Assembly (NCBI RefSeq): GCF_040939455.1
Contig: NC_134118.1
Span: 77,462,680 to 77,526,679 of the forward strand
Direction: 5' to 3'
DNA: 64,000 nt
From: Microcebus murinus
Lineage: Eukaryota > Chordata > Mammalia > Primates > Cheirogaleidae
Shown here piece after piece: positions 1 to 6,242 of this stretch. Numbering within the stretch: position 1 is the first letter of the stretch; each line of letters begins with the position of its first letter. Below the pieces are notes generated by a model. It was not told where the DNA came from, searched no databases, and saw only the letters and a program-made list of their open reading frames with translations. Both the position numbers and the translations under genes were made by a program.

Positions 1-518
1 CAGGAGTAGAGGAGCAGGAAGGGGAAGGGGGTGGCCATGCGAGGGGACACTTTCAGGCCAAGTCCCAGCTTCAGCCTGATCCTCCTGGGAACCCCGGGGT
101 GTACGTCACACCTCCTGGTTGTCCCGCTCTGAGACAAGGAGCCGGGCTTCGCATTCCCCCAGCAGCCAGTCGTGGGCTGAGGACACCTGGGGCGTTGGGA
201 ACTCCCTGGCTTCTCCTTGGCTTAACATCTGGAGCTGCTTGTGAATCGTGCCGCCACACACACACCCGAGTGCAGGTGTCTTCTGCACAGACTGCGGGCC
301 TCGCTCTTCTGAATGCCGCTAGCTCGCCACCCACCCACGGGTGAACCTGGTCAGGGTACTTTCTCTCGGGGGCAGACTCTGATCCTGGCGGGCTACCGGT
401 GTTTCTGTTTGCTCGTTTCTTTCTTCCATTTCGGGAAAGGCTTCCTTACTGGGTGTGGAAATCTCCTATGCCTTTCCTCGCCTATTCTGTCAGCTTTAAA
501 ATTCTCTTTCAGTTGCCA
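1..518. other. Spacer without recognised genes (repeat 1)
   Basis: This distal 5' spacer has moderate GC content, a short CA tract at 254-264 and a T-rich patch near 406-430. No RNA gene, coding region or clear transposon is recognised. The same sequence fills the first 518 bp of every repeat. Confidence 0.7.
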
Positions 519-592
519 CCCTCACAGATGGATTAGGAAACTCTTTCCGGTGCACTCATTAGTGAAATGACCTCAATGAAGCTGGAATCCAA
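519..592 (+). mobile_element. Possible MIR-like SINE relic (repeat 1)
   Basis: The stretch contains CACAGATGGATTAGGAAAC, then TTAGTGAAATGACCTCAA and GAAGCTGGAATCC. These follow the order of the MIR core (ACAGATGAGGAAACTGAGG, then AAGTGACTTGCC, then AGCTGGGATT) with several mismatches and indels. It sits 518 to 591 bp after the start of every repeat. The similarity is suggestive only. Confidence 0.4.
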
Positions 593-1021
593 TATCTAAT
601 GGCCGATTTTTAGCGAGTCCACACGCCAGGGTGGTCGGGGTCCAATGCAGCCCCGGCCAGGCCCAGGCCCCGGCCCCTTGGACTGGGCCACAGGAGGACA
701 CAGAGGAGGGTCCCGGCCCCCCCGGTCGCGTTGCCGGCAGTTCTCCAAGGGCTTGGGCGTTTTCCAGAGGTAGGAGATGGAGGGGACTGATTTCTTCAGC
801 GCCCCACAAACCACGCCACCCCACCCATGGGACACATCCCTAGAGAGAGAGAGAGACGCCCCATACACTCGCTCCCCTCCCCCATGCGCTGTGCCCCAGC
901 CCGGGGCCCGGGGGAATAGGCGGCAGCCCACCCACAGGGTGGGGGGCCCAGCTGAAAGGGGTTGTCGGGGAGGGCGGCCCCTGCCTGGGGTCAAAGGGCG
1001 GGCGATCCGCGCGTGCGCAAT

Positions 1022-1022
<1 letters not shown>

Positions 1023-1058
<36 letters not shown>
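1023..1058 (+). repeat. (GGC)12 microsatellite, repeat 1
   Basis: Pure GGC triplets ending 367 bp before the 5S start, followed by GGGGGCGGCC. It is the only simple repeat in the spacer that varies widely between copies. Read in other frames it gives runs of Pro, Gly, Arg or Ala. Confidence 0.97.
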
Positions 1059-1060
<2 letters not shown>

Positions 1061-1177
1061 GGGCGGCCACGAGCTGGGGGTGGGGGGCGGGTAGGTGAAG
1101 GAGGCCAGGCGAGGAGAGGAAGGGGGCTGGAAGGTCTCCACCTTGGCGAGTCCAGCCGTGGAGGCGCATCTTGTGTG

Positions 1178-1184
<7 letters not shown>

Positions 1185-1210
<26 letters not shown>
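1185..1210 (+). repeat. (GT)13 microsatellite (repeat 1)
   Basis: A pure GT tract, preceded by GTGTGAGTGTGA, ending 214 bp before the gene. It has the same length in all 18 repeats, unlike the GGC tract 127 bp upstream. Alternating purine-pyrimidine sequence of this kind can adopt Z-DNA. Confidence 0.95.
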
Positions 1211-1391
1211 ATAGAGAGACAGCCCCCCACCCCGGCCCACCGCTCCCTGCCCGCCCCGCCCCGCCTGTCACCCCCGTCCCTCGGAGCCCGCCGGACCCGG
1301 CCGGTGAACTCAACAGGCCCGGCCCGGCGCGGGTCAGCGCCGGTGCGGGGCCTGGGGCGGGAGGAGGCGGCGGGGAAGCGCAGAGAGGCTC

Positions 1392-1408
1392 GGCTTCTTG
1401 AGCGGGGC
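1392..1408 (+). promoter_or_regulatory. Possible upstream D-box-like element (copy 1)
   Basis: The stretch from -33 to -17 contains CTTCTTGAGCGGGGC. It resembles the mammalian 5S upstream D box (GGCTCTTGGGGC near -28), with a few extra bases. It is present unchanged before all 18 genes. The assignment rests on similarity to a remembered motif and on position only. Confidence 0.45.
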
Positions 1409-1473
1409 AGGGGCGCCCTCCGCCGTCTAGGGCCACACCACCCTGAACGCGCCCGACCTCGTCTGGTCTCGGA

Positions 1474-1488
1474 AGCTAAGCAGGGTCG
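1474..1488 (+). promoter_or_regulatory. 5S internal promoter, A box (copy 1)
   Basis: Gene positions 50-64 by the standard vertebrate 5S numbering, identical to human. With the IE and C box it forms the TFIIIA-dependent type 1 Pol III promoter. In every copy it lies at gene start +49 to +63. Confidence 0.85.
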
Positions 1489-1490
1489 GG

Positions 1491-1496
1491 CCTGGT
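1491..1496 (+). promoter_or_regulatory. 5S internal promoter, intermediate element (copy 1)
   Basis: Gene positions 67-72, unchanged from human. In every copy it lies at gene start +66 to +71. Confidence 0.8.
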
Positions 1497-1503
1497 TAGT
1501 ACT

Positions 1504-1521
1504 TGGATGGGAGACCGCCTG
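1504..1521 (+). promoter_or_regulatory. 5S internal promoter, C box (copy 1)
   Basis: Gene positions 80-97, the main TFIIIA zinc-finger contact site in vertebrates, unchanged from human. In every copy it lies at gene start +79 to +96. Confidence 0.85.
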
Positions 1522-1548
1522 GGAATACCGGGTGCCGTAGGCTTCTTC

Positions 1549-1563
1549 TTTTTTTTTTTTTTT
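1549..1563 (+). terminator. Pol III T15 terminator, copy 1
   Basis: A run of 15 T follows the gene end after a short TTC. Runs of four or more T end Pol III transcription. The run starts 4 nt past the mature 3' end because C121 and C1548 interrupt the T stretch, so the primary transcript should carry a short pyrimidine tail. Confidence 0.9.
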
Positions 1564-1611
1564 GTTTTGCCTCTTGTTCTGTCCCCTCTCTGGGAGCGAG
1601 GCGGCGGCCCG

Positions 1612-1632
1612 GGGTGGGGGTCACCCCCACCC
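1612..1632. other. Perfect 9-bp GC inverted repeat after the 5S gene (repeat 1)
   Basis: GGGTGGGGG (1612-1620), loop TCA, then CCCCCACCC (1624-1632). It lies 67 to 87 nt past the gene end and 49 nt past the T15 run, in every repeat at gene start +187 to +207 (one base further in repeat 15). Role unknown. Confidence 0.9.
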
Positions 1633-1639
1633 TCAGCGC

Positions 1640-2375
1640 CCGCCGCGGTGCCTGGCGCCCCAGCCCGCACCGTGGGGCCTCCTCTTGTCCCAAGCCGCGA
1701 CACCGCCGTCACGCGGCAGCATGCGTGGCTTCTGGACTGTCAGGTCTCAGACCAAAGGTCTGCTCTGTGGGAACCGACACGCTGGAGGAAACCTTGAGAG
1801 TCTGAGAGGGGAGGGAGTTCCAGAAGAAGGCCAGGATGTCATTTGGAGGGAGTATGTGACCAGAACTCGTCCCGTTGCTTTTGGGGTTCTATGGGCTACA
1901 CGTAGGAATCTTTGGTGGTGGCACCTGATGTTGGGGGATCCGGAGTCGCACCCAGACCTGCTCCACAGGCCTCCTTTTACTTTTCTCTTCGGATTCATTA
2001 TTTTTAAAAAGTGTCTCTTATCTCTATGATTGCATTTTCTTTTCTCTCTCTTTTCAAGCAGATGATGGGAGTCCAAGTATTAAGGTGACATGTGTTGCCC
2101 GTGCCCCCCTCCCCCCTGTGTTCTTATTCATTTACCTCTGATGTCGTTCCAGCGTATTGTGGGGGTACCAATGTTAAGGTCGGGTACGTTGCCCTCTCCC
2201 AGCCTCCCCCCTCGGGTCAGAGCCTCAAGTGCGCCCATGCCCCAGTCGGTGCGCACCCACCCCATTCCTAATGGAGGTGTATGCCCATCCCCTCCCCCCA
2301 CCCGCCCGACACCCACCCGATGAAGGTGATTCCTCTGTGTCCACTTAGGTGTCCATCGGTTCGTACCCATTTGCT
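1640..2375. other. 3' spacer without recognised genes (repeat 1)
   Basis: The first part is GC-rich, then more A/T-rich near 1975-2060 (a pyrimidine tract TTTTCTTTTCTCTCTCTTTT at 2035-2054), then C-rich (2101-2320). A short perfect inverted repeat, CAGACC-AAA-GGTCTG, lies at 1748-1762. The sites 2177, 2201 and 2239 vary between repeats. The 2150-2375 part may be further degraded LINE-1 3' UTR, but I could not align it convincingly. Confidence 0.65.
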
Positions 2376-2600
2376 GGTGAGCGCGAGCACGTGGTGCTCG
2401 TGTGTCCATTCTTGGGCTACCTGGCTTACTGGAACGGGTTCCAGCTCTGGCCAGGAGAACCACGAGAGGTGCCCTCTCACCGCTGCTCCTCCTAGCTGAA
2501 TAGCACTCCGTGGTGTCCACGCGCCACATTTCATTTACGCACTCGTGGGTCGATGGGCACTCGGGTCGCTTCCAGGTCTTTGCGATTGTGACTTGTGCCC
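2376..2600 (+). mobile_element. LINE-1 3'-end fragment, repeat 1
   Basis: The stretch from GCTGAATAGCACTCCGTGG (2495) to about 2600 follows the mammalian LINE-1 3'-end consensus recalled from memory, in order: GAATAG..TTCC, CCACATTT..TTTA, GATGG.CA, TTCCA.GTCTT and ATTGTGA. A weaker match extends upstream to about 2376. The element is on the + strand and lacks the poly-A end. Most differences from the consensus replace A or T by G or C. It is inert: no reading frame of the element is present. Subfamily is not assigned. Confidence 0.75.
2384..2400. other. 7-bp hairpin with a CACGTG core (repeat 1)
   Basis: CGAGCAC, loop GTG, GTGCTCG. The first arm and loop contain CACGTG (2388-2393), the canonical E-box bound by MYC/MAX and USF-type factors. 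It lies inside the LINE-1-derived fragment and is present once per complete repeat. Confidence 0.6.
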
Positions 2601-2605
2601 TGACT

Positions 2606-2624
2606 CTAACCCTAACCCTTACCC
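2606..2624. repeat. Interstitial telomere-like motif (repeat 1)
   Basis: CTAACCCTAACCCTTACCC: two perfect copies of the vertebrate telomere hexamer (CTAACC phase) and one variant. It lies directly after the end of the LINE-1 match and recurs once in each complete repeat. Confidence 0.8.
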
Positions 2625-2636
2625 AGCCCGTCTCCT

Positions 2637-2770
2637 CCTCGGCCCCTGCCTGACTGACTCCTTCCCGCCCGGCCTGTCACCTGTCACCGTCCTCTGCCCC
2701 TGCCTGACACGCTCCTCCCCGCCCGGGCCGTCACCGTCCTCGGCCCCTGCCTGACGGGGCTCCTCCGTCG
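2637..2770 (+). repeat. Short minisatellite, about 2.6 copies (repeat 1)
   Basis: Three starts of CCTC[GT]GCCCCTGCCTGAC lie at 2637, 2691 and 2738, so the periods are 54 and 47 bp. The first copy is longer through internal doubling of TGAC and of the GTCACC stretch. The third is incomplete. Copy number is the same in all repeats. Confidence 0.8.
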
Positions 2771-2869
2771 CCTGGGCCTTCCAAGGGCTTGGTGTGGACG
2801 CTGGTTCCAGGACGCCCTCCCAGGAACCCGGTAGCAGGGCGGCCGCAGCGTCTCGCGCCACCCAACCGT

Positions 2870-2883
2870 CCGCCGGCCGGCGG
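2870..2883. other. 14-bp perfect palindrome with nearby NotI site (repeat 1)
   Basis: CCGCCGGCCGGCGG reads the same on both strands. GCGGCCGC lies just upstream at 2839-2846. Both occur in each complete repeat and probably only reflect the extreme CpG richness. Confidence 0.8.
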
Positions 2884-2973
2884 CCGTCGCTAAGTGGCCT
2901 GCGGGGGACGTGCCCCCACTGTGGGGCGGGCGCCCAGCCTGGTGTCTTCTCCGAGGCCCCGTGGCTGCTTTCA

Positions 2974-2981
2974 CCACCCCC
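2974..2981 (+). repeat. Variable C tract (repeat 1, CCACCCCC form)
   Basis: Two forms occur: CCACCCCC in repeats 1, 5, 6, 7, 13, 14 and 17, and nine C in repeats 2, 3, 4, 8-12, 15 and 16. The forms differ by an A/C change and 1 bp of length. Repeat 18 ends before this site. Confidence 0.95.
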
Positions 2982-3215
2982 GCAAGGGGAGAGCCGCGGA
3001 GGTGGGGACCGCCTCCTCGTGGGGACGTACACCCAGCTCTCCACGTCGGATTCCGGGGCTCTCTGTCCTGCCAGAAGGCCCAGCTGGCCTGCGGGTCCTT
3101 AGAGTGGCAAAAACATCCGAAAACTGAGATTGAGGGTCCGGTGGTTGTCTGCACTTTTGTGCTGGGCACCCCAGGGAGGCCCGGGGGCTGGCTGGACGAC
3201 GCGGTCTGCTGGGCA

Positions 3216-3225
3216 GGGGGGGGGG
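3216..3225 (+). repeat. G10 homopolymer (repeat 1)
   Basis: Ten consecutive G with no length difference noticed between repeats. Confidence 0.9.
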
Positions 3226-3300
3226 TTTGGAGGAGCAACTGATGCCCTTTGCACTTTGGGTAGCAAGTGTCTGAGGTGTCTCTGAGCCCTGCGCCATGTC

Positions 3301-3332
3301 GGGGGTGGGGGGTGGGAGGTCGGTGGGGGTGG
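3301..3332 (+). other. G-quadruplex candidate (repeat 1)
   Basis: G5-T-G6-T-G3-A-GG, then TCGGT and G5-T-GG: at least four runs of three or more G with short loops. It should be able to form an intramolecular quadruplex on the + strand. It is followed by (GGA)6. Confidence 0.65.
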
Positions 3333-3339
3333 AGGAGCA

Positions 3340-3357
3340 GGAGGAGGAGGAGGAGGA
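3340..3357 (+). repeat. (GGA)6 microsatellite (repeat 1)
   Basis: Six GGA triplets, the same number in all complete repeats. Translated, it gives the short Glu or Arg runs seen in false reading frames. Confidence 0.9.
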
Positions 3358-3648
3358 GGTGGGAAGGGCCGTGGCCTGCAGTCGTCTTCCCGGGGTGGCT
3401 TCTTCCACAGGCTGCTTGGCCTGGGCTCCCTGCACCTGGGCCTTTGGAGGACTGGCCCTGTGCTTGCCAACGCTTCCCCTGCAGGGACCCAGAGCTGGGA
3501 GGTTGCATCTCTCAGCCCTGGGTCGGGCAGAGCCCCAGCGGGCCATGCCCACAACCTCTCTCAGCACGGGTCCCCCAGAAGGCTCCTTTGGGACCAGGAT
3601 TCTCTTGCGGGTGACTCTTTAAGGTCTGGCCCCTGGATGGAGGGGCAC
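3358..3648. other. Distal 3' spacer without recognised genes (repeat 1)
   Basis: GC-rich sequence with no recognised gene, RNA or transposon. It joins the next repeat without a visible boundary signal. Confidence 0.65.
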
Positions 3649-4669
3649 CAGGAGTAGAGGAGCAGGAAGGGGAAGGGGGTGGCCATGCGAGGGGACACTT
3701 TCAGGCCAAGTCCCAGCTTCAGCCTGATCCTCCTGGGAACCCCGGGGTGTACGTCACACCTCCTGGTTGTCCCGCTCTGAGACAAGGAGCCGGGCTTCGC
3801 ATTCCCCCAGCAGCCAGTCGTGGGCTGAGGACACCTGGGGCGTTGGGAACTCCCTGGCTTCTCCTTGGCTTAACATCTGGAGCTGCTTGTGAATCGTGCC
3901 GCCACACACACACCCGAGTGCAGGTGTCTTCTGCACAGACTGCGGGCCTCGCTCTTCTGAATGCCGCTAGCTCGCCACCCACCCACGGGTGAACCTGGTC
4001 AGGGTACTTTCTCTCGGGGGCAGACTCTGATCCTGGCGGGCTACCGGTGTTTCTGTTTGCTCGTTTCTTTCTTCCATTTCGGGAAAGGCTTCCTTACTGG
4101 GTGTGGAAATCTCCTATGCCTTTCCTCGCCTATTCTGTCAGCTTTAAAATTCTCTTTCAGTTGCCACCCTCACAGATGGATTAGGAAACTCTTTCCGGTG
4201 CACTCATTAGTGAAATGACCTCAATGAAGCTGGAATCCAATATCTAATGGCCGATTTTTAGCGAGTCCACACGCCAGGGTGGTCGGGGTCCAATGCAGCC
4301 CCGGCCAGGCCCAGGCCCCGGCCCCTTGGACTGGGCCACAGGAGGACGCAGAGGAGGGTCCCGGCCCCCCCGGTCGCGTTGCCGGCAGTTCTCCAAGGGC
4401 TTGGGCGTTTTCCAGAGGTAGGAGATGGAGGGGACTGATTTCTTCAGCGCCCCACAAACCACGCCACCCCACCCATGGGACACATCCCTAGAGAGAGAGA
4501 GAGACGCCCCATACACTCGCTCCCCTCCCCCATGCGCTGTGCCCCAGCCCGGGGCCCGGGGGAATAGGCGGCAGCCCACCCACAGGGTGGGGGGCCCAGC
4601 TGAAAGGGGTTGTCGGGGAGGGCGGCCCCTGCCTGGGGTCAAAGGGCGGGCGATCCGCGCGTGCGCAAT

Positions 4670-4670
<1 letters not shown>

Positions 4671-4700
<30 letters not shown>
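4671..4700 (+). repeat. (GGC)10 microsatellite, repeat 2
   Basis: Ten triplets. Confidence 0.97.
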
Positions 4701-4702
<2 letters not shown>

Positions 4703-4819
4703 GGGCGGCCACGAGCTGGGGGTGGGGGGCGGGTAGGTGAAGGAGGCCAGGCGAGGAGAGGAAGGGGGCTGGAAGGTCTCCACCTTGGCGAGTCCAGCCG
4801 TGGAGGCGCATCTTGTGTG

Positions 4820-4852
<33 letters not shown>

Positions 4853-5066
4853 ATAGAGAGACAGCCCCCCACCCCGGCCCACCGCTCCCTGCCCGCCCCG
4901 CCCCGCCTGTCACCCCCGTCCCTCGGAGCCCGCCGGACCCGGCCGGTGAACTCAACAGGCCCGGCCCGGCGCGGGTCAGCGCCGGTGCGGGGCCTGGGGC
5001 GGGAGGAGGCGGCGGGGAAGCGCAGAGAGGCTCGGCTTCTTGAGCGGGGCAGGGGCGCCCTCCGCC

Positions 5067-5187
5067 GTCTAGGGCCACACCACCCTGAACGCGCCCGACC
5101 TCGTCTGGTCTCGGAAGCTAAGCAGGGTCGGGCCTGGTTAGTACTTGGATGGGAGACCGCCTGGGAATACCGGGTGCCGTAGGCTTC
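5067..5187 (+). rRNA. RN5S: 5S ribosomal RNA gene, copy 2
   Basis: Identical to copy 1 over all 121 nt. The gene start is 3642 bp after that of copy 1. Confidence 0.95.
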
Positions 5188-5190
5188 TTC

Positions 5191-5205
5191 TTTTTTTTTT
5201 TTTTT
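5191..5205 (+). terminator. Pol III T15 terminator, copy 2
   Basis: T15 at gene start +124 to +138, as in copy 1. Confidence 0.9.
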
Positions 5206-6017
5206 GTTTTGCCTCTTGTTCTGTCCCCTCTCTGGGAGCGAGGCGGCGGCCCGGGGTGGGGGTCACCCCCACCCTCAGCGCCCGCCGCGGTGCCTGGCGC
5301 CCCAGCCCGCACCGTGGGGCCTCCTCTTGTCCCAAGCCGCGACACCGCCGTCACGCGGCAGCATGCGTGGCTTCTGGACTGTCAGGTCTCAGACCAAAGG
5401 TCTGCTCTGTGGGAACCGACACGCTGGAGGAAACCTTGAGAGTCTGAGAGGGGAGGGAGTTCCAGAAGAAGGCCAGGATGTCATTTGGAGGGAGTATGTG
5501 ACCAGAACTCGTCCCGTTGCTTTTGGGGTTCTATGGGCTACACGTAGGAATCTTTGGTGGTGGCACCTGATGTTGGGGGATCCGGAGTCGCACCCAGACC
5601 TGCTCCACAGGCCTCCTTTTACTTTTCTCTTCGGATTCATTATTTTTAAAAAGTGTCTCTTATCTCTATGATTGCATTTTCTTTTCTCTCTCTTTTCAAG
5701 CAGATGATGGGAGTCCAAGTATTAAGGTGACATGTGTTGCCCGTGCCCCCCTCCCCCCTGTGTTCTTATTCATTTACCTCTGATGTCGTTCCAGCGTATT
5801 GTGGGGGTACCAATGTTAGGGTCGGGTACGTTGCCCTCTCCCTGCCTCCCCCCTCGGGTCAGAGCCTCAAGTGCGCCCATCCCCCAGTCGGTGCGCACCC
5901 ACCCCATTCCTAATGGAGGTGTATGCCCATCCCCTCCCCCCACCCGCCCGACACCCACCCGATGAAGGTGATTCCTCTGTGTCCACTTAGGTGTCCATCG
6001 GTTCGTACCCATTTGCT

Positions 6018-6242
6018 GGTGAGCGCGAGCACGTGGTGCTCGTGTGTCCATTCTTGGGCTACCTGGCTTACTGGAACGGGTTCCAGCTCTGGCCAGGAGA
6101 ACCACGAGAGGTGCCCTCTCACCGCTGCTCCTCCTAGCTGAATAGCACTCCGTGGTGTCCACGCGCCACATTTCATTTACGCACTCGTGGGTCGATGGGC
6201 ACTCGGGTCGCTTCCAGGTCTTTGCGATTGTGACTTGTGCCC
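6018..6242 (+). mobile_element. LINE-1 3'-end fragment, repeat 2
   Basis: Same fragment at gene start +951 to +1175; carried along by array duplication, not a separate insertion. Confidence 0.75.

Larger units (their letters stand above)
600..1424. other. CpG-rich promoter-side spacer (repeat 1)
   Basis: About 825 bp upstream of the gene are very rich in G, C and CpG and look like a CpG island, which continues through the gene to about 1720. The region holds an AG tract (842-856), the GGC tract, a G-rich stretch (1075-1091), the GT tract and a CCGCCCCGCCCCGCC motif near 1253-1265 that resembles GC boxes. No coding gene is supported. It recurs before every 5S gene. Confidence 0.75.
1425..1545 (+). 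rRNA. RN5S: 5S ribosomal RNA gene, copy 1
   Basis: This gene encodes the 121-nt 5S rRNA of the large ribosomal subunit, made by RNA polymerase III. The 5' end is placed at GTCTAG by alignment to the human 5S gene recalled from memory; the length then matches exactly. Six differences are seen: C6G (1430), T12C (1436), T33C (1457), A42G (1466), T112C (1536) and T121C (1545). Positions 43-111, which hold the whole internal promoter, are unchanged. Human helix I pairs 1-9 with 110-118. Here G6 faces G113 (mismatch), while G7 gains a Watson-Crick partner at C112. T33C and A42G keep complementarity if 31-34 pairs with 41-44. The intact promoter, T15 terminator and identity across 18 copies favour an active gene. 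Six shared changes in a very conserved RNA leave open a variant or pseudogene array. Confidence 0.95.
1..3648 (+). repeat. 5S rDNA repeat 1 (3648 bp)
   Basis: This is the reference repeat for the offsets used below. The phase is arbitrary, set by the window start; the sequence at position 1 recurs at 3649. It has (GGC)12, A at site 700, the A/A/G block at 2177, 2201 and 2239, and the 8-nt form of the C tract (CCACCCCC, 2974-2981). Repeat length follows the rule 3612 + 3n, plus 1 for the C9 form of the C tract, where n is the GGC count. This repeat fits it exactly. Confidence 0.97.

Noticed and set aside
596..1240. Open frames of 190-216 codons with Pro, Gly, Arg or Ala runs and Thr-His repeats, present in every repeat
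   Set aside because: They are translations of the GGC and GT microsatellites in several overlapping frames on both strands, some running through the 5S gene. Their lengths change with GGC count, and a 1-bp deletion in repeat 7 changes the frame. No known protein domain is visible.
1253..1275. A Pol II promoter from the GC-box-like motifs
   Set aside because: There is no TATA element, no downstream coding exon and no splice pattern; GC-box-like strings are expected in sequence this rich in G and C.
1625..1720. A second small RNA gene downstream of 5S
   Set aside because: I found no tRNA-like A and B boxes, no snRNA or 7SL similarity, and no second T-run terminator in a suitable place.
2155..2375. 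Extending the LINE-1 fragment upstream to about 2155
   Set aside because: The C-rich text resembles parts of a LINE-1 3' UTR, but no stretch of more than a few bases aligned with confidence, so the call was limited to 2376-2600.
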